From Luteimonas sp. 9C (GTDB taxonomy: Bacteria > Pseudomonadota > Gammaproteobacteria > Xanthomonadales > Xanthomonadaceae): a stretch of DNA of 64,000 nt. The DNA is taken from the NCBI RefSeq assembly GCF_902506295.1, contig NZ_LR733312.1:2621269-2685268 (forward strand). Direction: 5' to 3'. Positions 50,157 to 61,301 of the stretch are shown here, piece by piece. Every line of letters starts with the position of its first letter. Positions within the stretch are counted from its first letter, which is position 1. The notes beneath the pieces were generated by a model, which did not search any database, was not told the DNA's origin, and worked only from the letters and a program-made list of their open reading frames with translations. The translations under genes were made by a program, and so were the position numbers.

Positions 50157-53100
50157 TCAGCGCTCGTGTCGCCAGTTCACCGACCCGCGGTTCTCCAGCG
50201 TGCTCGATTCGATCTCCACGTCGAAGCCCGCGCGCAGCAGGTACTTCAGCGTCAGCACCTGGCCGGTGCCCAGCAGCGACACGCCGAAGCCGACGTAGAG
50301 TTTGGGCGAGATCTGCTTGCCGAAGCCGAGCACGCTGCCGCCGAGTGCGCGCGACTGGCTGATGCCGGCGTTGTCCAGGCCGATCTTGCTGCCGAGCTGC
50401 CCGGCCACCAGGTTGCCGCCGGCATTGAGCGCGGCGGCGGCCGCGTCGATCTGCTGGCCCTCGTCGCTGGTCAGGCTCGAGGCCGAACGCCCCAGTGCGA
50501 GATACGACAGCGCCTGCGACGCATCGCTCGACGGATTGGTCCAGACGTTGACGCTCGGCGCCGAGGCGCGGCCGCTGACATCGATGCCGGCGGTGATGTC
50601 CTCGGCCTCGATGCGGCGTTCGGCGCGCACGTCGAGCAGCGGGTCGGAGACGGGGCCGTTGTTGAAGATCAGGTTGCCGCGGGTGACCCGCAGTTCCTGG
50701 CCGTAGGCCTTGTAGCGTCCATCGACGGCGAGGCGGCCGCTGCCGGTCATCTCGCGACCCGGCACCGCGCGGACGCGCAGTGCCCCCTTCATGCGGCCGT
50801 CGAAACCGAAGCCGCGCAGGCCGACGTTGTCGCCCACGGTGAGGGTCAGATCGAGTTCGAGCGCCGATGCGGTGCTGTTCTCCTCCGGATCGACCGGGTC
50901 GAGCACGACGACGTCGGGCGATACCGAGACGCCCTCGCTCAGGCCTTCGAGATCGAGCAGTGCGACATCGACGAAGACCTTGCCGGTGACGTTGAGCGGC
51001 TGCAGCGCGGTGTAGCGCACGGTCAGATCGGGCGAGGCGATGATGTGCATGTCGCTGGTGTCCGAGACCAGCACGTCGGTGCCGCTGATCGTGAGCACCA
51101 CCGGCGTGCCTTCGCCCTGCCAGCCGATGCCGCCGCCTATGTTCAGCGTGCCCTGGCCCGAACGCACGCTGCCGGCGAGGCGCGCGGTGCCGTCGGGCAA
51201 CGCATCGAGGTTGATGTTGCCGTCTTCGAGCGCGATCGCCAGCGACGGAATTTCGGTGGCGAAATCGGCGAGACGCGCCTGGCCGCCGATCGTCGGCTGC
51301 GAGCGCGTGCCGCCGATCGTGACGTCGGCGGTGAGGCGGCCGGTCGGCTCGACGATGTCGGGCGAGAACAGCTCGACGAAGGTCAGGTCCTCGACGTTGG
51401 CGACCAGCGAGCCCGACAGCGGCGCATACGCATCCCAGCCGTTGGTCACTTGGGCCTGCACGCGACCGACCTCGTTGAGCGTCGTCGACAGCGTGGCGCT
51501 GAGCCGGTTGGCATCGAACTCGGCATCGAGACGGAAGTCGTCGTAGGTCACCACGTCGTTGCGTGCGCGCTCGGACGTGCGCACGCCGCCGCTGGCGGAG
51601 CGGACGCTGGCGCTGCCGACGAAGCCGTTGCCGACCGGACGTGCGCTGGCGTCGAGTGCGATCTCGCCACGCAGCACGAACGGACGTCCGCCGTCCTGCT
51701 CGGGCAGATACGGCGTGGCCAGTGCGAGCGGCAGGCCGGTGCCGGTGATCGACACGCCCTGGCGCGGCCAGTCGGCGCTCGCGCACAGCGAGCCGCCGCC
51801 GCTGGAGGCGAAGCAGCTCTCGCCCAGCGTGTAGCGCGTGCCGATCTGCCGGAACTGCGCCGGCGACTGCAGCGCCCAACGCGCACCGGTGGCCGGCGCG
51901 AGACGCAGGTCCGCGAGCGTGCCCTGCCAGTTGCCGTTGCGACGCTCGGCGTTGCCCGACAGATCGACCGTGCCGATCTCGCCGCGCGCGCTGGCGTCGA
52001 GCTGGAGCGTCTCGACCGCACCGCGCGCGGCGAGGCGTACTTCGTCGAGGGCGACGCCCGCATTGACGCCGGTCGCGACGACATCGAGCGAACCGGTATC
52101 GCGGCGCCACGGCAGCGTGCCCTGGATGCGCGCGCTGGCGGCAGCGTAGTCGCCGTAGCGCAGGGCGCTGCCGGTGAGGTCGGCGGCGATGTCGGGCGCA
52201 GTGCGCGCGCCGGTCACGCGGACGGTGCCGCGCAGCACGCCGCCGGTGTCGGGCAGCAGATCGGCGAGCTGCAGCGGTGCGAGCGTCGCATCGATGTCGA
52301 GGCGATCGGTCACGCGGGCGGTCGCGTCGATGCGGCTGTCGCCCAGCGACAGCGCGACCTCGCCTTCGAAATCGGTGCGGCCGGCGTCGCCGGCATCGGT
52401 GGCCGGGCCGTGCATCGCGAACGTCGCACGCCCATCGAGCCGGCGACCGCGCAGCGTACCGCCCAGATCGCTGGCGTCGACCGCCACTTCGAGGCCGCCG
52501 TCGTCGCGGGTGCTGCCGGTCGTCGCGAACGTGCCGTCGAGTGCGCCCTTCCAGTCGCGGGCGAAGTAGCCGGGGTCGAAGCCGGCCAGCGTCGCGTCGA
52601 GATCCCACTGCAGCGACGGTGCCCACGCCACATCGCCTCTGGCATCGAGCGTGCCGGTCGGCATCGTCACGCGCGCGGTCTGCAGGCGCATGCGCTCCGC
52701 ATCGCCGCGCCCGTCGAAATCCACGTTCGCCCGCAGGCCGTCGCGTTCGACGGTGGCCTTGCCGATCGCCGCCCACGCGGCCGTGCTGCCGGCGAAGCCC
52801 AGATCGGCGTCGGCGGTGATCGGCGGTGCGGGTTCGGCGGCGTCGGGATCGGCGCCGAACTGCAGGCCGCGCGCATTGGTCGCGAAGCGGAACCGCACGT
52901 CGCCCGGTTCGGTCACGTCGGCGAAACCGCGCAGCGTGACGCGGCCGTCGAAGATGTCGACGACCAGCGGGTCGAGGTCCAGACGCTGGTCCTCTAGCTT
53001 CACCTTGGACGGCTGCAGCACGACGCGGATCGGGTTGGCGTCGGACTCGCCGTACGTGGCCGTGCCCTGCAGGTCGGCGGCGCCGCCCTGGCCATCGGCG

Positions 53101-54104
53101 CGGATGTCGAACGCCAGCGGCGTGCCGGGCGCGCCGCCGCCCGTCAGCAGTGCGGGATCGAGGCGCGTGCTGTCGGCGCGCAGCGCCCAGCCGGGATTCT
53201 CGCGGCCACGCAGGGTCAACACGGCTTTCAGAGGTTCCGGCACATGGCCGACCACCGCGATGTCCAGCCGCGACAGATCGCCACGCGCGACCAGACCGAT
53301 CCGCGGACGCGTGCGCGCCGGCGGCGCGGGCATCAGCGCGCTGGCGGTGACGTCCATGCGGTAGTCGTCGTCGGGCGCGTAGACGCCGTTCGCGGCGAAC
53401 AGGCCGCGGTCGCTGTCGACGACGACGTTCGCGAAATTCAGTTCGCCCTGCTGCGCGTCGAGACCGCCACGCACGCTGCGGATGTCGATCAGGGACTCGC
53501 CTGCCTGCTCGACACGGAAGCCGTCGATGCGGATCGTGTCGGCCTGCAGCGACAGCGGCAGATCGATGCGCGGCAGCGAATCCGGCCAGCGCGGCAGTTC
53601 GAACGGGGTTTCGACCGGCGGCGGCATCGAGAGCACCGCATCGTCGATGTCGAGGACATCCAGGCGCAGGCGGCGGCCGACCAGCGGCATCACCGCCGGA
53701 TCCACCGTCACGCGCGCCGCTTCGAACAGCAGCACGCGCGGTTCGTCGCACTCGCCGTAGGGCACGGGTTGTTCTTCGACGTCCGGGCAGCTGCGCTGGA
53801 CGTAACGCACGTCGACCATCGTCAGCGGCCCGGAGGCGGGACCTTCGGCCGCGCGCCAGGTCAGTTCGGTGCCGGCGGGCAGACGCGAGGCCACCTGGCC
53901 CAGCAGGAAATCGCGGCCGCCGAACGTCGTCAGCAGCCACCACACGACGATGATCAGCAGCACGACCAGCGCGGCGATGCCGATCGCGCTGCGAATGGCG
54001 AGCGTGCGCGCCCGCGCGCGGCGACGCGCGCGCAACTCGGCGATGCGCACCTCGCGCTCTTCCGGGGTCAGGTCACTGGGCAGGCGGTGGCGACCGAAGG
54101 CCAT
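50157..54104 (-). CDS. tamB: translocation and assembly module protein TamB
   Basis: 1315 residues, inner-membrane anchored by one N-terminal helix (SAIGIAALVVLLIIVVWWLLTTF), then a very long beta-taco chain through the periplasm and a C-terminal DUF490/TamB domain (FDGRMKGALRVRAVPG, SQALSYLALGRSASSLTS, ending ISPKLYVGFGVSLLGTGQVLTLKYLLRAGFDVEIESS). It works with TamA in outer-membrane protein insertion and phospholipid transfer. One base separates it from tamA. Confidence 0.93.
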   Translation of the reverse strand: MAFGRHRLPSDLTPEEREVRIAELRARRRARARTLAIRSAIGIAALVVLLIIVVWWLLTTFGGRDFLLGQVASRLPAGTELTWRAAEGPASGPLTMVDVRYVQRSCPDVEEQPVPYGECDEPRVLLFEAARVTVDPAVMPLVGRRLRLDVLDIDDAVLSMPPPVETPFELPRWPDSLPRIDLPLSLQADTIRIDGFRVEQAGESLIDIRSVRGGLDAQQGELNFANVVVDSDRGLFAANGVYAPDDDYRMDVTASALMPAPPARTRPRIGLVARGDLSRLDIAVVGHVPEPLKAVLTLRGRENPGWALRADSTRLDPALLTGGGAPGTPLAFDIRADGQGGAADLQGTATYGESDANPIRVVLQPSKVKLEDQRLDLDPLVVDIFDGRVTLRGFADVTEPGDVRFRFATNARGLQFGADPDAAEPAPPITADADLGFAGSTAAWAAIGKATVERDGLRANVDFDGRGDAERMRLQTARVTMPTGTLDARGDVAWAPSLQWDLDATLAGFDPGYFARDWKGALDGTFATTGSTRDDGGLEVAVDASDLGGTLRGRRLDGRATFAMHGPATDAGDAGRTDFEGEVALSLGDSRIDATARVTDRLDIDATLAPLQLADLLPDTGGVLRGTVRVTGARTAPDIAADLTGSALRYGDYAAASARIQGTLPWRRDTGSLDVVATGVNAGVALDEVRLAARGAVETLQLDASARGEIGTVDLSGNAERRNGNWQGTLADLRLAPATGARWALQSPAQFRQIGTRYTLGESCFASSGGGSLCASADWPRQGVSITGTGLPLALATPYLPEQDGGRPFVLRGEIALDASARPVGNGFVGSASVRSASGGVRTSERARNDVVTYDDFRLDAEFDANRLSATLSTTLNEVGRVQAQVTNGWDAYAPLSGSLVANVEDLTFVELFSPDIVEPTGRLTADVTIGGTRSQPTIGGQARLADFATEIPSLAIALEDGNINLDALPDGTARLAGSVRSGQGTLNIGGGIGWQGEGTPVVLTISGTDVLVSDTSDMHIIASPDLTVRYTALQPLNVTGKVFVDVALLDLEGLSEGVSVSPDVVVLDPVDPEENSTASALELDLTLTVGDNVGLRGFGFDGRMKGALRVRAVPGREMTGSGRLAVDGRYKAYGQELRVTRGNLIFNNGPVSDPLLDVRAERRIEAEDITAGIDVSGRASAPSVNVWTNPSSDASQALSYLALGRSASSLTSDEGQQIDAAAAALNAGGNLVAGQLGSKIGLDNAGISQSRALGGSVLGFGKQISPKLYVGFGVSLLGTGQVLTLKYLLRAGFDVEIESSTLENRGSVNWRHER

Positions 54105-54105
54105 G

Positions 54106-55920
54106 TCAGAACTCCGCGCCGATGGACAGGCCGATCGTGAACGACGAATCGGGATTGTCGAGACCGCGCGCGATATCGAGTTTCAGCGGGCCCACGGGCG
54201 ACTTGTAGCGCGCACCGATCCCGACGCCGGTGCGCCATTGCGGCGAACTGCCGTCGAACGCGTCGCCGCTGTCGACGAACACCGCCGCGCCGATCGTGTC
54301 GGTGAAATAGCGCTCGAACTCGACACTGGCCGTGACCACGTTCTTGGCACCGATCGCGAATGCGCGGCGGCCATCGCGCGCGGGAATGCGCGGACCGACC
54401 TCGCGCCAGTCGTAGCCGCGGATGCTGCGGTCGCCGCCGGCATAGAAACGCAGGCTCGGCGGTATCGCCACCAGCGCATCGGTGAAGGTGTGGCCCAGCT
54501 CACCGCGCACGATCAGACGGTTGGACTCGCCGATGCCGCGGAACCAGCTGGCCCGGGCATGGATCTGTCCGAACGACGCATCCGAGCCCACGCCTTCGAG
54601 GCCGCCGCGCAGCATCACCGAACCGCCGATGCCGCTGGTCGGAAACAGGCGGTCGTCGACGTCGATGTATTCGGCGCGCAGCGAGGGATAGGCGAACGTG
54701 GCATAGCGATACAGCGCGCCGTCGAATTCGTCGCCGTCGCGAATCGGGCTGTCCGGATCTTCTTCGGGCGCGTAGGCCCAGCGCTCGCGCAGGACATGGA
54801 ACGAGGCGATGAGGTTCAGGAACTCGTTGTACTGGCCGCTGCGGCTGCCCACCAGCTCGACCCGGCGCGAGTCGATGTAGTCGGTCTGTTCGTCGGCGAC
54901 CTGCAGGCTGGCGGTGTACCAGCCGTCGAGCCAGGCGAAGGCCGGAATGCGGTACTGCACCGTCGCGGTCTTGCGGCGCTGCGCGTAGTCGATCTGCGCG
55001 AGCGCCTTGTGGCCGCGCATGTTGACGTAGCGCCGCTCGACGCCGAGCCGGATACCGGCGCCGCTGTCGGTGCCGTAGCTCAGGCCCGAGGTGTAGATGC
55101 TGCGCTTGGCCGGGGTGAGCGTGACCTTGACCGGCACTTCGCGGCGTTCGTTGGCCTGATCGACCTGCGGCTGGATGTCGATGTCGGAAAAGTAATCCAG
55201 GCGCCCGAGCGATGACCGCAGGCGATCGATACGGCCCTGGTGGTAGTAGCTGCCTTCCTGCCAATAGACCAGTCGCTCGAGCAGATCGTCGTTGACGATC
55301 TGCTGGGGCGTCTGCTCGAACGTGGTCGGTCCCATGTTGTAGCGGTCGCCGCTGTTCCAGACCACATCGATGTCGGCAGCGAAATCGGCACGCGTCACTT
55401 CGACCCGGCGGGATGCGAACTCGGCATCGAAATATCCGCGTTCGGTCAGGCGCCGGCTGAGCTGGTTGCGGCTCGACTCGTAGTCGGGATGGCTGAACAC
55501 CGCGCCTTCGCTCGGCACGAAGCGGGCGATGTCACGCGCCAGGTAGCGGTCCTGCCCGCCCTCGCCGATGATCGCGATGTCGCTGTTGCGCACCCGCACC
55601 GGCTGGCCCGGATCGACGACCACCCGCACCGCCATCACGTCGCCCGCGCGATCGCGCTGCACGTCGATGGTGGGCGAGTAGTAGCCGAACGGCTCGAGTG
55701 CCTTGCGGGTCTCGCGCTCCGCCTCGCGGATCAGATACGCCATGCGCCGGCCGGAGATGTCGCGGCCGATCGCGTCGTAGAGCGCGAGCGAGACGCGGAC
55801 GTTCTGGGTCATTTCCTCGTCGAGGCCCACGATGTCGACGCGTTCGACACGCGCGGCCTGCGCCGCGGCCGACGACAACAGAAGGAGGGCGGCGGCGAGA
55901 TACACGGAGACACGAGGCAT
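54106..55920 (-). CDS. tamA: translocation and assembly module protein TamA
   Basis: Omp85 outer-membrane protein, 604 residues. Signal peptide MPRVSVYLAAALLLLSSAAAQA, three POTRA domains (to about residue 270), then a 16-strand barrel. The conserved lid-lock motif lies in YAGGDRSIRGYDWREVGP, and the chain ends in the expected aromatic (SFTIGLSIGAEF). The start at 55920 is set by the signal peptide. Partner of tamB directly downstream; the two form an operon. Confidence 0.93.
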   Translation of the reverse strand: MPRVSVYLAAALLLLSSAAAQAARVERVDIVGLDEEMTQNVRVSLALYDAIGRDISGRRMAYLIREAERETRKALEPFGYYSPTIDVQRDRAGDVMAVRVVVDPGQPVRVRNSDIAIIGEGGQDRYLARDIARFVPSEGAVFSHPDYESSRNQLSRRLTERGYFDAEFASRRVEVTRADFAADIDVVWNSGDRYNMGPTTFEQTPQQIVNDDLLERLVYWQEGSYYHQGRIDRLRSSLGRLDYFSDIDIQPQVDQANERREVPVKVTLTPAKRSIYTSGLSYGTDSGAGIRLGVERRYVNMRGHKALAQIDYAQRRKTATVQYRIPAFAWLDGWYTASLQVADEQTDYIDSRRVELVGSRSGQYNEFLNLIASFHVLRERWAYAPEEDPDSPIRDGDEFDGALYRYATFAYPSLRAEYIDVDDRLFPTSGIGGSVMLRGGLEGVGSDASFGQIHARASWFRGIGESNRLIVRGELGHTFTDALVAIPPSLRFYAGGDRSIRGYDWREVGPRIPARDGRRAFAIGAKNVVTASVEFERYFTDTIGAAVFVDSGDAFDGSSPQWRTGVGIGARYKSPVGPLKLDIARGLDNPDSSFTIGLSIGAEF

Positions 55921-56053
55921 CGCGCGAGGATACCGGAGGCACGTCAAGAGTCGATTAACGGGGACGGCGCGTTGCCGCTTCCGCGCGGATGCGTACGCGG
56001 CATGAGCGGGCCGGACGTCCCGCTGCGCGGGTCCGCCCGGCGCCGCCTGCACG

Positions 56054-58171
56054 TCAGTTCGACAGGTGCTCGATCGCGGCGACGCTGCCGAGCCGCTCGG
56101 ACAGCCGCTTGAGCAGCGCGAGCCGGTTGGCGCGCAGCGCGGTATCGTCGGCGTTGACCATCACCCCGTCGAAGAACGCGTCGACCTGTGGACGCAACCG
56201 CGCCAGATGCGTCAGCACCGAGACGTAATCGCCATGGGCCAGCGCGTGACCCGTTTCGGCCTGGACGGCTTCCACCGCCTCCGCCAGCGCGGCTTCGGCC
56301 GGCTCGCGCAGCAGCGCCGGATCGACGGTGCCCGGAATCGTGATGTCCGCCTTGCGCAGGATGTTGCGGATGCGCTTGTCGGCGGCGGCGAGGGCGGCCG
56401 CTTCGGGCAATGCGGCGAAGGTGCCGATGGCGTCGATGCGACGGTCGAGGTCGTAGAGCGACTTCGGCTGCAGCGCGGCCACGGCGTTGAACTGCTGCAC
56501 GGTCACGCCCTTGTCGGCGTAGTAGCCCTTCAGGCGGTCGAGGATGAAGTCGTAGAGATCGAGCCGGAGCGTTTCGGTGTTCCGATCGGCATGCGGCTGG
56601 ACGGCTGCCGGCAGTTCAACGACTGCCTTGTCGATCAGGTCCGTCAAGTCGAGATCGAACCCGCTCTCGATCAACGTCCGCGCCAACCCCAGCGCATTGC
56701 GCCGCAGCGCGAACGCGTCCTTGTTGCCGGTCGGCTTGAGACCCGCGGCGAAGCCGCCGGCCAGGGTATCGAGACGCTCGGCGATCGCCAGCACCTTGCC
56801 CAATGGCGAGAGGGCGATGTCGTCGCCGGCGAAGCGGGGCTGCCAGGCTTCGTCGAGGGCGTTCGCCAGCGAGGCGCGATCTTCGTTGGACAAATCGGCG
56901 AGCGCCGGATCGAGCTTCGCGTAGTCACGACCGGCGATGCCCTGCAGTTCCGGGAACTCGTTGACCATGCGCGACTGCAGATCGGCTTTCGACAGCAATG
57001 CGGCTTGCTTCGCCAGTGCGGCATCCACACCGATCTGCGGCGCGATCATTTCAGCCAGCGCGGCGACGCGCACGGTCTTGTCGGCCACGCTGCCCAGCTT
57101 GGCCTGGTAGGTCACGGTCTTCAGGCCGTCGTTCATCGCAGATAGACCCTGCTTGAGGTCTTCGTCGAAGAAGAACTTGGCATCGGCGAAGCGCGGGCGG
57201 ATCACGCGCTCGTAGCCCTTGGCCACTTCGGCTTCGTCCTTGGAGACGATATTGGCGATGCCGATGAAGTGTTCGGTCAGCTTTCCATCGCGCAGCACCG
57301 GGAAGAACTTCTGGTTGGCCTCCATCGTGGCGATCAGCGCTTCCTGCGGCACGGCGAGGAACTCGGCCTCGAACGTGCAGGACACCGCCTTGGGCCATTC
57401 GACCAGGCACACCACCTGTTCGAGGTTGTCGGCTTCGATGCGCGCATCGCCGCCGACGGCGCGCGCGGCATCCTCGACCTCGCGCACGATCTCGGCGCGG
57501 CGCGCATCGGCATCGACGATGACCTTCGCACTGCGCATCGACTCGACGTAGTCGATCGGGGCCGCAATCTCGACCGCGGCGTCGTGCATGAAGCGATGGC
57601 CGCGGCTGGTGCGGCCGCCGCGCACGCCGAACAGGTCGGCGTCGACGATCGTCCCGCCGTGCAGCAGCACCAGCCAGTGCACCGGCCGTGCGAACGCGTA
57701 GGTGTGGGCGCCCCAGCGCATCGGCTTGGGAATCGGCATCGCCGCGATCGCCTCGCGCAGCACGTCAGGCAGCAGCGCCGCCGTCGCGGCGCCAGGCGTC
57801 ACCGCGCGATGCACGAAACGCTCGCCCTTGGCATCGCTGGTCTTCTCGAGCGCGGTCCAGTCGATGCCGGCCTTCGCGGCGAAGCCCTGCAACGCCTTCG
57901 TCGGCTGGCCTTCGGCATCGAGCGCGATGTTGAGATACGGGCCCAGTACTTCGGAGCGCTGCTCGGGCTGTTCGGTCGCCACGCCCGGCAGCAGCACCGC
58001 CAGACGACGCGGCGTGTACAGCGGCTTGGCATCGCCGCGCTCGATCGCGACGCCGCGCTTGTCGAGCGCCGCGATCACGCCGTCGAAGAACGCCTGCGCC
58101 AGGCCGGGCAGCGCCTTGACCGGCAGTTCTTCGGTGCCGAGTTCGATCAGCAGGGGCAGGGAGGCGGTCAT
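56054..58171 (-). CDS. glyS: glycine-tRNA ligase beta subunit
   Basis: 705 residues, beta chain of the alpha2-beta2 bacterial enzyme. Start [24 protein letters not shown] is characteristic; [31 protein letters not shown] and the HD-like [21 protein letters not shown] follow, with a C-terminal anticodon-binding helical domain. The start overlaps the stop of the small gene between glyS and glyQ (ATGA). Confidence 0.96.
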   Translation of the reverse strand: MTASLPLLIELGTEELPVKALPGLAQAFFDGVIAALDKRGVAIERGDAKPLYTPRRLAVLLPGVATEQPEQRSEVLGPYLNIALDAEGQPTKALQGFAAKAGIDWTALEKTSDAKGERFVHRAVTPGAATAALLPDVLREAIAAMPIPKPMRWGAHTYAFARPVHWLVLLHGGTIVDADLFGVRGGRTSRGHRFMHDAAVEIAAPIDYVESMRSAKVIVDADARRAEIVREVEDAARAVGGDARIEADNLEQVVCLVEWPKAVSCTFEAEFLAVPQEALIATMEANQKFFPVLRDGKLTEHFIGIANIVSKDEAEVAKGYERVIRPRFADAKFFFDEDLKQGLSAMNDGLKTVTYQAKLGSVADKTVRVAALAEMIAPQIGVDAALAKQAALLSKADLQSRMVNEFPELQGIAGRDYAKLDPALADLSNEDRASLANALDEAWQPRFAGDDIALSPLGKVLAIAERLDTLAGGFAAGLKPTGNKDAFALRRNALGLARTLIESGFDLDLTDLIDKAVVELPAAVQPHADRNTETLRLDLYDFILDRLKGYYADKGVTVQQFNAVAALQPKSLYDLDRRIDAIGTFAALPEAAALAAADKRIRNILRKADITIPGTVDPALLREPAEAALAEAVEAVQAETGHALAHGDYVSVLTHLARLRPQVDAFFDGVMVNADDTALRANRLALLKRLSERLGSVAAIEHLSN

Positions 58172-58419
58172 GGCAGGTCGTTCCGGATCGAAAGATGCTG
58201 GCTCAGGTCACGGCCAGTCGGGATGTCGCGTCGCTCGCGTGCGCGCTCGGCATTGATCAGCAGCAGTGCGAAGCCGGCGATGGGCATCAGGAACAGCCCG
58301 AAGAAAAACCACAGCCAGGGATTGCGTCGCGTCTGTTGTGCCCAGTAAGCGGCGAAGAATGCGAACGCTGCAGGTGCCGAGAATAGGAAAATGGCGAATG
58401 GCGCGAACGATTCGATCAC
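58168..58419 (-). CDS. small membrane protein between glyQ and glyS
   Basis: 83 residues from a GTG that overlaps the glyQ stop (GTGA); its own stop overlaps the glyS ATG (ATGA). The sequence [65 protein letters not shown] has two transmembrane helices with a basic loop between and a charged cytoplasmic tail. The double overlap makes expression with the glycyl-tRNA synthetase subunits very likely. No family recognised. Confidence 0.75.
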   Translation of the reverse strand: MIESFAPFAIFLFSAPAAFAFFAAYWAQQTRRNPWLWFFFGLFLMPIAGFALLLINAERARERRDIPTGRDLSQHLSIRNDLP

Positions 58420-59327
58420 GTCGGCTCCACGGCGCGCTTCAGCCCCGGAAATCCCATCGCCTCGCGCTGCGCGTAATAGGCCTTGGCCACGCCCTGCGCC
58501 AGCGTGCGCACGCGCAGGATGTAGCGCTGGCGTTCGGTCACGCTGATCGCGCGGCGCGCATCGAGCATGTTGAAACTGTGGCTCGCCTTGGTGACCTGCT
58601 CGTAGGCCGGCAGGGGCAGGCCCAGCTCGACCAGCTTCAGTGCTTCGGCCTCGCATTCGTCGAAGCGGCGGAACAGCACGTCGACATTCGCGTGCTCGAA
58701 GTTGTAGGCGCTCTGCTCGACTTCGTTCTGGTGGTAGACATCGCCGTAGGTCACCGGCGCGCCGTCGGGGCCGTGCGTCCACACCAGGTCGTACACGTTG
58801 TCGCAGTTCTGCAGGTACATGCACAGACGCTCGAGACCGTAGGTGATCTCGCCCAGCACCGGCTTGCACTCGAGGCCGCCGGCCTGCTGGAAATACGTGA
58901 ACTGCGTGACTTCCATGCCGTTGAGCCAGACTTCCCAGCCCAGGCCCCAGGCGCCGAGCGTCGGCGATTCCCAATTGTCCTCGACCAGGCGCAGGTCGTG
59001 CACTTCGGGATCGATGCCCAGTGCCTTCAACGAGTCGAAGTACAGTTCGACGATGTTGTCCGGGTTCGGCTTCATCGCCACCTGGTACTGGTAGTAGCGC
59101 TGCAGGCGGTTGGGGTTGTCGCCGTAGCGGCCGTCGGTCGGGCGCCGGCTCGGCTGCACATAGGCGGCATTCCACGGCTCGGGGCCGAGCGCGCGCAGGA
59201 ACGTGGCCGGATGGAAGGTGCCCGCGCCGACCTCGAGGTCCAGCGGCTGGATCAGCACGCAGCCCTGCTTGGCCCAGTAGGCGTTGAGCGTGAGGATCAG
59301 CTCCTGGAACGTCGGTCCGGTCATCAA
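58416..59327 (-). CDS. glyQ: glycine-tRNA ligase alpha subunit
   Basis: 303 residues, catalytic class II core of the alpha2-beta2 synthetase. [51 protein letters not shown] is almost invariant in the family, as are [14 protein letters not shown] and [13 protein letters not shown]. Upstream on the minus strand TATACT (59359-59354) is a good -10 box giving a leader of about 20 bases. First gene of the glyQ-orf83-glyS operon. Confidence 0.97.
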   Translation of the reverse strand: MMTGPTFQELILTLNAYWAKQGCVLIQPLDLEVGAGTFHPATFLRALGPEPWNAAYVQPSRRPTDGRYGDNPNRLQRYYQYQVAMKPNPDNIVELYFDSLKALGIDPEVHDLRLVEDNWESPTLGAWGLGWEVWLNGMEVTQFTYFQQAGGLECKPVLGEITYGLERLCMYLQNCDNVYDLVWTHGPDGAPVTYGDVYHQNEVEQSAYNFEHANVDVLFRRFDECEAEALKLVELGLPLPAYEQVTKASHSFNMLDARRAISVTERQRYILRVRTLAQGVAKAYYAQREAMGFPGLKRAVEPT

Positions 59328-59388
59328 GAAAATCGCGTCTGCGGCGGCGCGCTAGTATAGCGGGCCGCATCGAAGCGCCCGCCGCGCC

Positions 59389-61236
59389 ATGCGCCAGGGA
59401 GGACCCGGCTTGAACGATCCGCGCGTGCCGCAGCATCCGGCCGGACCCCGTGCCCCTGCCGTCTTCGGTGGCCGACTGCCGCCCGGCCGTCTGACCCTCG
59501 AGCCGGTGATCGATGCACTGCTGGCCGATGGCCTGCTGGCGCCGGCCGACGCCGACCGCGCGCGCGTGAGCGGCCGCAATACGCGTGGACTCGACGCAGT
59601 GCATCCGCTGGTGCTGCTGGCCAACCTCAAACTGCCGTCGGCGCGGCGGCCGGGCACCGAGCTGGGTCTCGAGGCCCTGACCGAATGGCTCGCCCAGGCC
59701 ACCGGTCACGTGTATCTGCGCATCGATCCGACCAAGATCGCGGTGGGCGACGTCACCGACCTGTTCTCGCACGCCTACGCCAAGCGCCACCGCATCCTGC
59801 CGGTCGACGTCGCGCCGGACCGCGCGCGCATCGCGACCAGCGAGCCGCTGGCGCTGGACTGGCTGACCGACATCCAGCGCCTGCTGCGGCGCGAGATCGA
59901 CCTGGTCGTCGCCAATCCGCTGGACCTGCACCGCTACACGATGGAGTTCTTCGGCGTCACGCGCTCGATCCGCGGCGCCAAGGACGGGCGTGAGACCGGC
60001 AGCGACGCGCCGACGTTCGAACAGCTGGTCGAGCTGGGGCGCTCGGGCGACGTCAATGCCGACGACCATCACATCGTCCACATCGTCGACTGGCTGCTGC
60101 AGTACGCCTACGAACAGCGTGCCTCCGACATCCATCTCGAGCCGCGTCGCGACGTGGGCCGCGTGCGCTTCCGCATCGACGGCGTGCTGCACAAGGTCTT
60201 CGAGATGCCGCCGCCGGTGATGACCGCGGCCGTCAGCCGCATCAAGGTGCTGGGCCGCATGGATCTCGCCGAGCGCCGGCGGCCGCAGGACGGCCGCATC
60301 AAGACGCGATCGCCGGGCGGGCGTGAAGTCGAGATGCGCCTGTCGACGATGCCGACCGCCTTCGGCGAGAAGGTCGTCATGCGCATCTTCGACCCCGACA
60401 CCGCGTTCAAGCCGATCGAACACCTGGGCTTCGACGCCGGCGAGGCGGCGGCGTGGAACGATCTCGTGCAGCGGCCGCACGGCATCGTGCTGGTGACCGG
60501 CCCGACCGGTTCGGGCAAGACGACGACGCTCTATTCCACGCTGAAGAAGCTGGCCTCCGACGACGTCAATGTCTGCACCGTCGAGGACCCGATCGAAATG
60601 GTCTCGGTCGAGCTCAACCAGATGCAGGTGCACAACGCGATCGACCTGACCTTCGCGCAGGGCGTGCGCACGCTGCTGCGCCAGGACCCCGACATCATCA
60701 TGATCGGCGAGATCCGCGACCTCGACACCGCGCAGATGGCGGTGCAGGCCTCGCTGACCGGGCATCTGGTGCTCTCCACGCTGCACACCAACGACGCGCC
60801 GTCGGCGATCACCCGCCTGCTCGATCTGGGCCTGCCGCATTACCTGATCGCCTCCACGCTCAACGGCGTGCTGGCGCAGCGTCTGGTGCGCACCCTGTGC
60901 CGGCACTGCAAGCAGCCGCAGCCGGTCGATGCCGAGGCGTGGCGCGCGCTGCTCGGCCCGGACAGTGACCTGCCGCCGCCGGAGACCGCGTGCGGCCCGG
61001 TGGGCTGCCTGGAGTGCCGCAACACCGGCTATTTCGGTCGCGTCGGCATCTACGAACTGATGCCGGTCACGCCCGCGCTGCGCGCGAAGATCCAGCCGGA
61101 CATGGCGCTGTCGGGGTTCAGCCGGACCGCCGTCGGTGAAGGCCTGCGCACGCTGCGCATGGCCGGCGCCGAAAAGGTCGCGCAAGGCGTGACCACGGTG
61201 GAGGAAGTGATGACGGTGCTGCCGCCGCGGGAGTAA
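59389..61236 (+). CDS. GspE/PilB-type secretion or pilus assembly ATPase
   Basis: 615 residues. N-terminal GspE-N-like domain, then the hexameric ATPase: Walker A GPTGSGKTTTLYSTLKKL at residue 371, Asp box CTVEDPIEM, Walker B DPDIIMIGEIRDLDTA, His box GHLVLSTLHTNDAPSAI, and a tetracysteine zinc site (CRHC ... CLEC). An alternative start is the TTG at 59410, which has AGGGAGGA seven bases before it, better than the ATG used here. No other gsp or pil genes are adjacent, so type II secretion versus type IV pili cannot be decided from context. Confidence 0.9.
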   Translation: MRQGGPGLNDPRVPQHPAGPRAPAVFGGRLPPGRLTLEPVIDALLADGLLAPADADRARVSGRNTRGLDAVHPLVLLANLKLPSARRPGTELGLEALTEWLAQATGHVYLRIDPTKIAVGDVTDLFSHAYAKRHRILPVDVAPDRARIATSEPLALDWLTDIQRLLRREIDLVVANPLDLHRYTMEFFGVTRSIRGAKDGRETGSDAPTFEQLVELGRSGDVNADDHHIVHIVDWLLQYAYEQRASDIHLEPRRDVGRVRFRIDGVLHKVFEMPPPVMTAAVSRIKVLGRMDLAERRRPQDGRIKTRSPGGREVEMRLSTMPTAFGEKVVMRIFDPDTAFKPIEHLGFDAGEAAAWNDLVQRPHGIVLVTGPTGSGKTTTLYSTLKKLASDDVNVCTVEDPIEMVSVELNQMQVHNAIDLTFAQGVRTLLRQDPDIIMIGEIRDLDTAQMAVQASLTGHLVLSTLHTNDAPSAITRLLDLGLPHYLIASTLNGVLAQRLVRTLCRHCKQPQPVDAEAWRALLGPDSDLPPPETACGPVGCLECRNTGYFGRVGIYELMPVTPALRAKIQPDMALSGFSRTAVGEGLRTLRMAGAEKVAQGVTTVEEVMTVLPPRE

Positions 61237-61275
61237 GGGCGCGCGTGCGACGGCACGAGAGCGGCACATAAGGTA

Positions 61276-61301
61276 CCGGGCACCTCTCCCTTCGGGGGAG
61301 G
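61276..61301. repeat. single interspersed repeat hairpin
   Basis: CACCTCTCCCTTCGGGGGAGGTC, a hairpin with a TTCG-type loop, of the same family as the pairs near the DUF559 gene. It lies between the secretion ATPase gene and the amidotransferase gene. Confidence 0.5.
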
